The translations under genes were made by a program, and so were the position numbers. The notes beneath the pieces are model-generated. The model ran no database searches and had not been told where the DNA came from. It saw only the letters and a program-made list of their open reading frames with translations. Below are positions 45,487 through 54,324 of a stretch of 64,000 bases of DNA, piece by piece; within the stretch, counting starts at the first letter, position 1; every line of letters begins with the position of its first letter. The stretch comes from Bacillus methanolicus MGA3 (lineage in GTDB: Bacteria > Bacillota > Bacilli > Bacillales > Cytobacillaceae). The DNA is taken from positions 2,030,843 to 2,094,842 of the forward strand of contig NZ_CP007739.1 of NCBI RefSeq assembly GCF_000724485.1, given 5' to 3'.

Positions 45487-47141
45487 TGAATAACTCATCC
45501 GCTTTTATAAAAGTTGACCGCCGGGATGGCAAATTGGCAATGGCTCATTTTTATGTGGCGTTTATTGCTTTAGCAATTGGCGGACTATGCGGACTTTTAC
45601 AAACGTTAGTTCGTTCAGGTAAATTTGAATTGCCTGCCGGAATCGGCTACTATCAAATATTAACGGTTCACGGGGTTGTTTTAGGACTTGTTTTAACTAC
45701 CTTCTTTATTACAGGATTTCAAATTGCAGCAGTTAGCCGTACTTCAGGAACCTTAACAAACGGCCAGCGGAAAGTTGGCTGGGCTGGTTTCTTTTTAATG
45801 ACAATTGGTACAGTAATGGCTGCCACTATGATTTTACTTAATAAAGCATCTGTACTTTATACGTTCTATGCACCGCTGCAAGCTCATGCTTGTTTCTATC
45901 TTGGACTTACACTTGTTATTGTCGGTAGTTGGCTTGGCGGAATTGTCGTCATTATGTCATATGTAAAATGGAGAAAAGCCAACCCTGGCAAACCAAGTCC
46001 TCTTCTTACGTTTATGGCATTAGTAAACTCTTTATTGTGGTTTATTGCAACTCTCGGAGTTGCTGTCAGTGTACTGACTCAATTGCTTCCTTGGTCTTTA
46101 GGATTAATTGATACTGTAAATGTATTACTTACTCGCACTCTTTTCTGGTACTTTGGCCATCCGCTTGTATACTTCTGGCTGCTGCCAGCGTATATGGCTT
46201 GGTATGTTGTTATTCCAAAAGTTATTGGAGGCAAAATTTTCTCTGATTCATTGGCTCGTTTATCTTTTATCTTATTATTGCTTTTCTCAATCCCAGTTGG
46301 TTTCCACCATCAATTAGTAGAACCAGGGATTGACCCAGGATGGAAATTCTTGCAAGTTATTTTAACATTCTTGGTTACAATACCATCTTTAATGACTGCT
46401 TTCTCTTTATTTGCAACGTTTGAAAATTTCGGACGTTCAAAAGGCGCGACCGGATTATTCGGTTGGTTTAAAATGCTTCCATGGGGAGATGCACGCTTTG
46501 TAGTGCCGTTTATAGGAATGCTGGCATTTATTCCTGGTGGTGCAGGCGGTATGATCAATGCTTCGCACCAGATGAACCAAGTCGTCCATAATACGATTTG
46601 GGTAACAGGACACTTCCATTTAACAATAGCAACTGCAGTAATTTTAACGTACTTCGGTATTTCGTACTGGCTCATACCGCATTTAACTGGACGGACACTT
46701 ACGAAAAAACTGAATAAGCTAGCGATTATTCAAGGTGTTCTTTGGGCAATTGGAATGACCTTTATGTCAGGTGCAATGCATGCTGCAGGCCTTCTTGGTG
46801 CACCAAGACGATCAGCATTCTCAACTTATTTAAACTCTCATCAAGCGATGGAATGGATTCCATATCAAGTTGCACAGGCTGTTGGCGGTACGATCTTGTT
46901 CTTGTCCATTATCTTAATGCTTTACATCTTTATTAACCTTGCATTCTTTGCACCAAAGGGTGAACAAGAATTCCCGGTTGGAGAAGTTGCTGAAGAAGCG
47001 GAAAAAACTCCAATGGTATTGGAAAATTGGAAATTATGGCTCGGCCTTTCAGCTGCTTTGATCTTATTCGCTTACACAATTCCGCTTATAGATATCATTC
47101 AAAATGCTCCTCCAGGATCAAAGGGTTATAAATTCTGGTAA
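45486..47141 (+). CDS. ba3-type cytochrome c oxidase subunit I
   Basis: 551 residues, about 13 helices, carrying low-spin heme b, the a3-CuB centre and proton paths. Landmarks are HGVVLGLV (heme His), GHPLVYFWLLPAYMAWY (CuB His cross-linked to Tyr, with the B-type HPxVYFWLLPAY sequence lacking the A-type glutamate), HHQLVEPGID (CuB histidines) and TGHFHLTIATAV (heme a3 and heme b histidines). The enzyme reduces oxygen at low concentrations with cytochrome c as donor. A terminator closes the IIa-II-I operon. Confidence 0.93.
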   Translation: MNNSSAFIKVDRRDGKLAMAHFYVAFIALAIGGLCGLLQTLVRSGKFELPAGIGYYQILTVHGVVLGLVLTTFFITGFQIAAVSRTSGTLTNGQRKVGWAGFFLMTIGTVMAATMILLNKASVLYTFYAPLQAHACFYLGLTLVIVGSWLGGIVVIMSYVKWRKANPGKPSPLLTFMALVNSLLWFIATLGVAVSVLTQLLPWSLGLIDTVNVLLTRTLFWYFGHPLVYFWLLPAYMAWYVVIPKVIGGKIFSDSLARLSFILLLLFSIPVGFHHQLVEPGIDPGWKFLQVILTFLVTIPSLMTAFSLFATFENFGRSKGATGLFGWFKMLPWGDARFVVPFIGMLAFIPGGAGGMINASHQMNQVVHNTIWVTGHFHLTIATAVILTYFGISYWLIPHLTGRTLTKKLNKLAIIQGVLWAIGMTFMSGAMHAAGLLGAPRRSAFSTYLNSHQAMEWIPYQVAQAVGGTILFLSIILMLYIFINLAFFAPKGEQEFPVGEVAEEAEKTPMVLENWKLWLGLSAALILFAYTIPLIDIIQNAPPGSKGYKFW

Positions 47142-47173
47142 TAAGAAATGTGGAAGCGCTGAAGTAAAACATT

Positions 47174-47215
47174 TGAAAAACCTGCCTCATTCTTTGGCTG
47201 AGGCAGGTTTTTTGT
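47174..47215. terminator. Bidirectional terminator between oxidase and EamA genes
   Basis: AACCTGCCTCA (47179-47189) pairs with TGAGGCAGGTT (47199-47209), followed by TTTTTG in plus direction. The stop of the minus-strand EamA gene lies within the stem. Confidence 0.88.
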
Positions 47216-48128
47216 TTTCTGTACCATCCTTCCCTAATGTCTGCAAATTTCCGATTTCAGTAGGTAAATTTACAACAATTACAGAAGTGAGAATTAATAA
47301 AGAACCTGCAATTTGCAGCCCTGTTAGTTTTTCATTATAAAAAATAACGCCAAGAACTGTTGCTACGATTGGCTCGACAGTAGCAATAACTGCTGCCTTG
47401 CTGCTTTCAGTTCTCTCCAGCCCCCACGTATACAAAAAGTAGGCAAGAACTGTTGGAATCAATCCAAGCCCGCCGCCATAGAGCAACACGTTCACATTTA
47501 GCAGCAGTTCACTTTTCTCCCATAAACGAACAACCGGTAACAAGACAATGGCTGCTACAACAAAAGTATACAGTGTTACTGTAAAAGGGGGATATTTTCG
47601 TAACGCAAACTTTCCAAAAATACTATATAAAGCATAGCCAAGTCCTGAACCGAGTCCTATTAAAAGAGCTAAAACCGATATAGTTTGTCTAGAATCACCG
47701 GTTAACCCCGAAATAAGAGCGCAGCCTGATATCGTTCCGATCACTGCTATTATCTTTTTTACCGATAACGATTCCTTCAAAAAAAAGAACGATAGGACAG
47801 CGACAAAAGCCGGAGACGTATAAAGGAGTATAACGGCTAATGATATTGGCAAATAATTAATCGCAGTAAAATAACACCAATTAAAAAAGACAATACTTAA
47901 AATCCCCGTTCCAAAGAACATTGGCAAATCTTTAATGGAAATCCTCATTTGGCTTCTAAATCTTATGAATCCAATAACCAATAGCAAGATTGTTGCTGCA
48001 GTCACCCTAATCGTTACAATTTCCATTGCTGTGAATCCAAAGCTTGAAAGACCCCTAACAAATAAAGCTATCAGCCCCCATAATGAAGCACCACAGGCAA
48101 TGAAAAAATAAGGCAGATAGTTTTTCAT
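47187..48128 (-). CDS. EamA/DMT family transporter
   Basis: About 313 residues, ten helices, two EamA repeats: FFIACGASLWGLIALFVRGL and VTIRVTAATILLLVIGF in the first; AYFLYTWGLERTESSKAAVI then ATVEPIVATVLGVIFYNEKL in the second. ATG at 48128 follows GGAGGAAAT; the ATG eight codons before lacks a site. Substrate unknown. It is only distantly similar to the other EamA gene at 28728. Confidence 0.85.
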   Translation of the reverse strand: MKNYLPYFFIACGASLWGLIALFVRGLSSFGFTAMEIVTIRVTAATILLLVIGFIRFRSQMRISIKDLPMFFGTGILSIVFFNWCYFTAINYLPISLAVILLYTSPAFVAVLSFFFLKESLSVKKIIAVIGTISGCALISGLTGDSRQTISVLALLIGLGSGLGYALYSIFGKFALRKYPPFTVTLYTFVVAAIVLLPVVRLWEKSELLLNVNVLLYGGGLGLIPTVLAYFLYTWGLERTESSKAAVIATVEPIVATVLGVIFYNEKLTGLQIAGSLLILTSVIVVNLPTEIGNLQTLGKDGTENKKPASAKE

Positions 48129-48244
48129 ATTTCCTCCGAAGTTATACAACAATTATCATATCAATCATAAATTAAGAAAGGATATGAAATAACAACCTTT
48201 TCAAACTCTTCATGTAACCAGGCTGCTTTCACAGTTCGAAAAAA

Positions 48245-49756
48245 CTAGTTTAATTGATATACTTTTTTATACTTTTCGTACAAATAATCAACTAAATATT
48301 TTGCGTTTAAACCTTCCCCTGTAACATCATGTAATATTTCCAAAGGTTTCTTCATTTTTCCAAATTGATGGACTTTTTCAGTAAACCATTCTTTTATAGG
48401 AAGTAAATTGCCCGATTCAAGAAGTTCGTCATAGTTCGGCAAATCCTTCAGCATTGCTTTTTTAAATTGTGCTGCATACATATAGCCTAATGCATACGAA
48501 GGGAAATAGCCGAAACTTCCTCCTGACCAATGAACATCCTGAAGTACTCCATTTGCATCATTGATCGGACGTATTCCCAAATATTCCTCATATTTGTCAT
48601 TCCATATTTGCGGAAGGTCTTTAACATGAATTTCGTCATTAAACAATCCCTTTTCAATCTCATACCGAATAATGATATGGAGCGGATAGGTTAATTCATC
48701 TGCTTCAATTCGGATAAGCGACGGTTTGGATTCATTGATCGCCCGATAAAAATCATCCAGCTCCACATCATCGAATTGGCCGTTTGCGTATTTTTTCAAT
48801 AAATCATAGTTTTTTTTCCAGAAAGAATAATGGCGTCCGACAAAATTCTCATAAAACAAAGATTGGGATTCATGGATTCCCATCGATGTACCGGTACAAA
48901 GCGGTGTACCAATTAGGCTTGAAGAAATATTTTGTTCATATAGTGCATGCCCGCCTTCATGAATCGTGCCGAAAACAGCAGTCCGAAAATCGTTTTCATC
49001 ATATTTTGTTGTCACTCTCACATCACCCGGGTTAAGTCCGATGGCGAATGGATGAACGGTTTCATCCAACCGTCCGGCTTCAAAGTTATACCCCATTTGT
49101 TTAAGTATTTCAAGACTGAATTCGCGCTGCTTTTCTTTTGGAAATGTTTTAAATAAAAAATCGGTTTTTGGTTTATTTGGAGATTCGGAAATCGCCTTTA
49201 CCAAAGGAACAATTTTTTCGCGCAATTCACTAAAAACCCTATCAAGTATATCGACGGTTACACCCGGTTCATACATATCAAGAAGTGTGTTATATTTATT
49301 TCCTTTATATCCCCAATACCCGATAAATCTCTTATTCATTTCAACCAGCTTTTCAAGGTATGGGCGGAATAATTCAAAATCAGATTTTGCTTTTGCCTCT
49401 TCCCATATACTTTCAGCCTTTGACTGCAGAATAACATATTTTTTATATTCTTCTGCAGGAATTTTTCGATTTCGGTCATATTCTTTTTTGCATTCATCCA
49501 ACGTCTTTTTCGTCACTTCTGATAAATGTTTAGCAGATGACAACTTGACTATGTATGCCGCCATTTCTTCCGATGTAGACATTTTAAAAACTTCTGAAGA
49601 AAGCATTCCGATTACTTCTGAACGCTGTTCTACTCCCTTTTTTGGCGCTCCTGTCCGAAGGTCCCAATAAATAAGGGAAAGCGCTTCCGAAAAAGCACTC
49701 ATTTTCTTTACATATTCTAAAAATTCTTTTTCTATTTGTCTCAATGCTTCACTCAT
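48245..49756 (-). CDS. ypwA: M32 family metallocarboxypeptidase (YpwA)
   Basis: 503 residues, largely helical, with the zinc motif HEGGH in FGTIHEGGHALYEQ (about 263-267) and the second-shell MGIHESQSLFYEN block typical of Taq-type carboxypeptidases. It removes C-terminal residues from peptides in the cytoplasm. Length matches B. subtilis YpwA (501 aa). The start has TAGGAGGAATTTTGGC before ATG. A structured DNA/RNA element lies directly upstream in its presumed leader. Confidence 0.94.
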   Translation of the reverse strand: MSEALRQIEKEFLEYVKKMSAFSEALSLIYWDLRTGAPKKGVEQRSEVIGMLSSEVFKMSTSEEMAAYIVKLSSAKHLSEVTKKTLDECKKEYDRNRKIPAEEYKKYVILQSKAESIWEEAKAKSDFELFRPYLEKLVEMNKRFIGYWGYKGNKYNTLLDMYEPGVTVDILDRVFSELREKIVPLVKAISESPNKPKTDFLFKTFPKEKQREFSLEILKQMGYNFEAGRLDETVHPFAIGLNPGDVRVTTKYDENDFRTAVFGTIHEGGHALYEQNISSSLIGTPLCTGTSMGIHESQSLFYENFVGRHYSFWKKNYDLLKKYANGQFDDVELDDFYRAINESKPSLIRIEADELTYPLHIIIRYEIEKGLFNDEIHVKDLPQIWNDKYEEYLGIRPINDANGVLQDVHWSGGSFGYFPSYALGYMYAAQFKKAMLKDLPNYDELLESGNLLPIKEWFTEKVHQFGKMKKPLEILHDVTGEGLNAKYLVDYLYEKYKKVYQLN

Positions 49757-49786
49757 GCCAAAATTCCTCCTAAAAAATAAGGTGAA

Positions 49787-49935
49787 ACTTCCATCAGTAG
49801 GGGGTTATCTTTCATCCCCCACTGATGGTTAGTTGAACCAATCGGGCATTTCCCCACTTAAAGCTTCTTCGATTGCTCTTTATTCTGATGTGAGGGTCTT
49901 ACTGCCCGTTAATGCGGGATAAACCTGCTTTTCAA
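49787..49935 (-). other. Structured element (leader RNA or mobile-element remnant) upstream of ypwA
   Basis: On the minus strand the order is: hairpin CCCG-CATTAA-CGGG (49905-49918), TGCCCG/CGGGCA long-range pair (49903-49908 with 49843-49848), a possible GTGAGGG/CCCCAC pair inside it, and a strong hairpin CCATCAGTGGGGG / CCCCCTACTGATGG (49828-49791). There is no T-run, so it is not a terminator. The sequence seems familiar from other Bacillus intergenic regions, perhaps the right end of IS200/IS605-type elements, but I cannot confirm this. No transposase remains are visible. Confidence 0.5.
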
Positions 49936-50002
49936 TTTTATCACATTTTTCTGATAAATAGACTTTCAGTCACTGACAAAATTTCGTTTATCGAAAAAAA
50001 AA

Positions 50003-50121
50003 GGCTGTCTCATAAGGGTCTGACCCCATGTTCGTTTATCAATATATAGCACATTTATGCAACATTATTATGTCCTATATATTGTGTTATGGGGTCTGAC
50101 CCTCTAGCTTTTGAGACAGCA
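50003..50121. repeat. GGGTCTGACCC-family element (copy 8)
   Basis: GGCTGTCTCATAAGGGTCTG begins the element, and GGGGTCTGACCCTCTAGCTT then TTGAGACAGC end it. The ~65-bp centre is AT-rich and contains inverted CAATATATAGCA / TCCTATATATTG. It lies between ypwA and the DinG-like gene. Confidence 0.82.
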
Positions 50122-50193
50122 TCTTTGTATTATTATGAGTATTCAATGAATAAAAGAGAATGAACGCATATTCCCTAACGTCTTCCTTTAAGT

Positions 50194-52113
50194 TTAAAAT
50201 TCAGTAACTTCCGTTGGCAAAACCTTTTTCACCAGTTCAATCACTTCAGGATTTTCTTCCTCATTTATTAAAATGTGTACCTGACCTTTATCATCACGAC
50301 TCCTAATCAGCCTTCCTACACCTTGTCTTAAACGCAGAAGCATGTATGGAACATCAACTTCCCAAAAAGGGTTGTCCGATCCTTCACGTTTGGCAGTAAA
50401 CACAGGATCTTCCGGCGGAAATGGAAGAGAAAAAATAATGACATTTTCCAAAGATCTTCCCGGAATATCCAAACCTTCCCAAAGATGAGTGGAACAAAGA
50501 ACGGATTCTTCTTCATTTTGAAACTTGGAAACCAGCGTGCTGATTTCCGCTTCACCTTCATAGTAAATGGGAAAAGATGTAGACTCTCCTGCAAACTTTT
50601 TAAACTCTGACAAGTGGTTTGAATCATTAAATAAAACAAGGCTTCTCCCGTCTGTTTTATTTATTTCCTTTAATGTATAAGAAAACTTTTCAGTTAGATC
50701 GTTTGACGAGAACTTCCTCATAAAAATCTCCATATTTTGATCATAGTCAAAAGGTGAATCGACTGAAAAAGATAAATATTCATCAATGCCAAGACTTCTT
50801 GCCATATATTCAAAAGAATGATTTTCAGAAAGTGTCGCTGATGAAAAAATAAACGGTATATTTTGCGAAAATACTTCTTCCCTCATAATTTCTTCAACCA
50901 TTCTTGGCATAATGACAAGCGTTCTTCCTTCATTATTCATTTCAAACCACGAAATTCCTTTAGCATCTTTCAGAAAAAGTGACAGAGAATATGTTATTTG
51001 TTCCAAGTATTCTTCGACAATTTTTAAATCATAATCGTTTATCGTAAACATTTCACTTTCAAAAACTAATTCTTCTTCAAGGCCATTAATGATGTCGAGA
51101 AGTCTTTTTCCATGATCGAGAACAGATTGGTTTTTTTGGATCACCTGTTTATCAGATCCAGCTACTTTTGAAGAAGAACTTGTTAATACATCAAAAAACG
51201 TAGAACTCTGAAGTATCACTTCTTCAATTTTCGTTAACGTATTTTCCCTTATATCATTGGCTGATAATCTTGTTAAAAGATTTTCTAGTGTTTGTTCCGT
51301 TAACCGGTACGTTAACGCTTTTTGGCACGCATACTCAAGAAGATGGCCTTCATCAAAAACAACTGCGCAGCTGTCCGGCAAAAGCGGAAGCTGTCCTTCG
51401 CGCTTTCTAGAATCTTTTGTCCAAATATGCTCCATATAAAAATCGTGCGAACAAATAATTAAGTCTCGAGCTCCGCGATAATATTCACGGTGAAGAGTTT
51501 GGCCGCACCGATGCCGCATTTCGCAGCTTAAGCAATCCTGAAAAGGATCCCATGCTATTTTTTCCCATTGTTCATCTGTTAGATCAGGGTAATCCTTGCG
51601 GTCACCGTAATGATGGAAAGACTGCATAGATAAATCGCCATATACAAACGCAGGCAGCCTTTCATAAACATCAGCATATACCCCTTCCTCTAGGTAAAGA
51701 TGATCAAGTTTTTTTAAGCACAAATACTGATCTCTCGACTTTGCAAGCCGTACATCAATATTGAGGGATAATGCTTTTTCTAATTTCGCAATATCCCCTT
51801 CCTCCTTGACTAGCTGCTCTATCAATGTTTCATCTGCACAAGCAATAATTGCCGGCCTATTCGTGTAACGAGCATACGCGATGGCGTATAAAAGATAAAC
51901 GATCGTTTTTCCTGTTCCAACCCCTGCTTCCGCAAAAATGACTTTCTTTTCTTTAAAAGCTTTTTCAAGCTGGAAGGCCATGTATATTTGTTCATCCCTC
52001 AGTTCAAATCCGGCTTCTGGAAGAATGTCATAAAATACATCTCCGATCCACTCATTAAGTTTTTGAAAAAATGACTCTGTTTTAGATATCGTAAATGGCA
52101 ATCTGCTTATCAT
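50194..52113 (-). CDS. ypvA: DinG/XPD-type ATP-dependent helicase (YpvA)
   Basis: About 639 residues, superfamily 2 helicase. The Walker A motif is AEAGVGTGKT (about 60-69), the DEAH box reads VFDEGH, and the C-terminal motifs are LCSTHLWEGLDIPGRSL and LRLRQGVGRLIRS. Four cysteines (CLKKLD, CLSCEMRHRC region, about 125-205) may hold the Fe-S cluster of XPD/DinG helicases. B. subtilis YpvA is the closest match by memory. ATG at 52113 follows GGGGGAATGAC. Likely works on D-loops, R-loops or forks. Confidence 0.88.
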   Translation of the reverse strand: MISRLPFTISKTESFFQKLNEWIGDVFYDILPEAGFELRDEQIYMAFQLEKAFKEKKVIFAEAGVGTGKTIVYLLYAIAYARYTNRPAIIACADETLIEQLVKEEGDIAKLEKALSLNIDVRLAKSRDQYLCLKKLDHLYLEEGVYADVYERLPAFVYGDLSMQSFHHYGDRKDYPDLTDEQWEKIAWDPFQDCLSCEMRHRCGQTLHREYYRGARDLIICSHDFYMEHIWTKDSRKREGQLPLLPDSCAVVFDEGHLLEYACQKALTYRLTEQTLENLLTRLSANDIRENTLTKIEEVILQSSTFFDVLTSSSSKVAGSDKQVIQKNQSVLDHGKRLLDIINGLEEELVFESEMFTINDYDLKIVEEYLEQITYSLSLFLKDAKGISWFEMNNEGRTLVIMPRMVEEIMREEVFSQNIPFIFSSATLSENHSFEYMARSLGIDEYLSFSVDSPFDYDQNMEIFMRKFSSNDLTEKFSYTLKEINKTDGRSLVLFNDSNHLSEFKKFAGESTSFPIYYEGEAEISTLVSKFQNEEESVLCSTHLWEGLDIPGRSLENVIIFSLPFPPEDPVFTAKREGSDNPFWEVDVPYMLLRLRQGVGRLIRSRDDKGQVHILINEEENPEVIELVKKVLPTEVTEF

Positions 52114-52138
52114 GTCATTCCCCCACATATAGAAAACA

Positions 52139-52280
52139 GAAAGCGTCTTACAAATAGGACGCTTTCAATTTCTCAAAAATATAAGAACAGACATCAATCA
52201 TTTTAGCTTATCATAAAACTTAGTCAAGTCAATTGATTCAGCAAAAAAAAAAAACGCTTCTTTAATAAAAAAGAAACGTT
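52139..52280 (-). terminator. Two hairpins upstream of ypvA
   Basis: GAAAGCGTC...GGACGCTTTC (52139-52166) and AACGTTTCTTT-TTTATT-AAAGAAGCGTT (about 52250-52278) with a run of about 12 T on the minus strand. The second is a strong minus-strand terminator; what transcript it ends is unclear, as the next gene to the right is on the plus strand. Confidence 0.65.
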
Positions 52281-52383
52281 CAAACCACTATTTCAAGTTT
52301 TTTGGTCTAAATCTAACTGAAATCATATATTTTTTATGGAGGGTAAAATATATCCCATACCAAATGAAATAGGTGAGACCAAA

Positions 52384-52602
52384 ATGTTTGTTGTTTATTT
52401 TTACGAAAACAAAAATCTTTTATTAAGTAAGCTGCTTAAACGTCTTCCATCCGTAGGTGAAGATTTAACAATCAAAGGTCGTAAAGGAAAAGTTTCAAGT
52501 GTAAATTGTATTGATGAAAAAATTTTTTATGTGCAAGTTATCTTAGAAAATGTTAGTAAAAATAAACTTATTGTTGATGATTCAAAAAAGAAAAAAAGGT
52601 AA
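52384..52602 (+). CDS. Hypothetical 72-residue basic protein
   Basis: From the ATG at 52384 (AGGTGAGACCAAA upstream): MFVVYFYENKNLLLSKLLKR then LPSVGEDLTIKGRKGKVSSV..., ending with a lysine-rich tail (DDSKKKKR). The centre (GEDLTIKGRKGKVSSVNCID) looks like a small beta-barrel of the KOW or SH3 kind. Unrecognised. An upstream ATG at 52336 carries no ribosome site. Confidence 0.5.
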   Translation: MFVVYFYENKNLLLSKLLKRLPSVGEDLTIKGRKGKVSSVNCIDEKIFYVQVILENVSKNKLIVDDSKKKKR

Positions 52603-52699
52603 GTAAGTAAATACTCTCAGTTAATCCCCAATTGCATCTTATAAGAATCTGTTTATAATGCAACTTTGTTCTAAATAGGAGGATTAGACCGACAATTTT

Positions 52700-52960
52700 C
52701 TAAATATACGAATTTGTCAGATTATTATTTTGAGAATCTAACATCACAAGTAAAGTTTCTCTAAATTCTCCGCTTTCATCTAATAACAAGGAGTATTCAT
52801 AATCATAAATCCGACCATTAACTCTTTTTTCACCTTCTCGATCAATAAAGATATTTATTACCCCTTTTCGCTTAATTATTTCAAGTAAACCAATAATGTC
52901 TTTATATTCTTTATTTATGATGGTTGTCGAGTTTCCTTTATCTACAAATTTTACTATCAT
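52700..52960 (-). CDS. Hypothetical 86-residue protein
   Basis: Starts MIVKFVDKGNSTTIINKEYK after CGAGGTGTTTCTT (ATG 52960). A small alpha/beta protein with strands alternating with one helix (IIGLLEIIKRKGVINIFIDR); there is no signal or membrane part. It is very AT-rich. Unrecognised; it converges on the 72-residue gene at 52384. Confidence 0.5.
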   Translation of the reverse strand: MIVKFVDKGNSTTIINKEYKDIIGLLEIIKRKGVINIFIDREGEKRVNGRIYDYEYSLLLDESGEFRETLLVMLDSQNNNLTNSYI

Positions 52961-53106
52961 AAGAAACACCTCGAAAATTTAGAAAATTAATAATAATTAT
53001 AACTTAATTGAAGGGTGTTTCCATTAATTAAATTTGAATTTTTTTTAAACTTTTTTGCCGCTCTTTCTAACTCTCTTGTAAATAGAATGATCCCATCATT
53101 GTACAA

Positions 53107-53134
53107 ACAAAAAGCATCCGACAAACGGATGCTT
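53107..53134 (-). terminator. Terminator after ypsC
   Basis: AAGCATCCG-TTTGT-CGGATGCTT followed by TTTG on the minus strand. Confidence 0.85.
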
Positions 53135-53172
53135 CATTTTGAATACTATAAATGCCTTTAAACCGCACCACA

Positions 53173-54312
53173 TCAACGTTCGCGGGGCGGCCTTTTCCCC
53201 CAAAATTGATAATAATCTGTTCGGATGAAGCCATTAAACAGTTTGCGTTTTTTCGTTGCAGGCTTACCGTATAGCTGTTCGAAATCCGGGTGAGAAGTTA
53301 ATATATAAATGGACCATGTTTTTAATGGAGCAAATACCTCTCCCATTTCCCTGTACATTTGTTCAACTTGTTTTTTCTCTCCAATCCTTTCTCCATATGG
53401 AGGATTCCCAACGATGACTCCGTATTCCTTTTTTGTTGTAAAGTCTTTTACTTGCATTTGTTTAAACTGGATTAAATCGCCAAGGCCAGCTTCAAACGCA
53501 TTTTCCTTAGCAATTTTAATCATGCGATGATCAATATCCGATCCGGTTATCTCAAGGGGTTGGTCGTATTTTGCAAGGTCCTCTGCTTCAATTCTGACAT
53601 CTTCCCATATTTTTTCAGGCATCCAATTCCATGTTTCGGAGACAAACTCGCGATTAAATCCCGGCGGAATATTTTGCCCGATCAATGCTGCTTCTATCGG
53701 AATCGTGCCCGATCCGCAAAACGGATCAACAAACGGACGCTCAGGGGTCCAATTCGTCAGCATTACCAACGCCGCTGCAAGAGTCTCCTTTAAAGGGGCC
53801 TCGCCCTGTCCAGCGCGGTAGCCGCGTCGATGGAGCCCGCTCCCACTCGTATCGATTGTGAGCGTTGCAATATCTTTATGAAGTGCTACTTCAATCCGAA
53901 AAAGCGCTCCTGTTTCTTCAAACCAAGATGTTCGCTTATAAGCATTTTTTAAACGTTCAACAACAGCTTTTTTTACGATTGCTTGGCAATCAGATACACT
54001 GAATAATTTCGATTTAACCGATTTCCCGATAACCGGAAACTCAGCGTCTTCCGGCAAGTATTTTTCCCATGGAAGGCTTTTTGTTTTCTCAAATAGTTCA
54101 TCAAAGGTCGTTGCTTTGAATTCTCCGACTTTTAATTTTATCCGGTCAGCAGTCCTCAGCCATAAATTTGTGCGAGCGATCGCCGTTTCATCACCGGAAA
54201 AACTTACTTTGCCGTTTTCTACCTGACATTCATAGCCTAAATCCCTTACTTCTTTTGCAACGAGAGCTTCAAGCCCCATTGCAGAAGTGGCAATTAATTG
54301 ATAATTGTCCAT
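53173..54312 (-). CDS. ypsC: YpsC, RlmL/THUMP-type 23S rRNA (guanine-N2) methyltransferase
   Basis: 379 residues. An N-terminal ferredoxin-like/THUMP region (about 1-155) is followed by a methyltransferase domain with PFVDPFCGSGTIPIEAALIG (motif I, about 193-212), TGSDIDHRMI (motif II) and VGNPPYGERIGEKK (motif IV, NPPY, typical for N2-guanine methylation). It matches B. subtilis YpsC beside rnpB. The target base, by homology with the E. coli RlmL N-terminal half, is probably m2G2445 of 23S rRNA. Confidence 0.9.
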   Translation of the reverse strand: MDNYQLIATSAMGLEALVAKEVRDLGYECQVENGKVSFSGDETAIARTNLWLRTADRIKLKVGEFKATTFDELFEKTKSLPWEKYLPEDAEFPVIGKSVKSKLFSVSDCQAIVKKAVVERLKNAYKRTSWFEETGALFRIEVALHKDIATLTIDTSGSGLHRRGYRAGQGEAPLKETLAAALVMLTNWTPERPFVDPFCGSGTIPIEAALIGQNIPPGFNREFVSETWNWMPEKIWEDVRIEAEDLAKYDQPLEITGSDIDHRMIKIAKENAFEAGLGDLIQFKQMQVKDFTTKKEYGVIVGNPPYGERIGEKKQVEQMYREMGEVFAPLKTWSIYILTSHPDFEQLYGKPATKKRKLFNGFIRTDYYQFWGKRPPRER

Positions 54313-54324
54313 ATTTTCCCCCTG

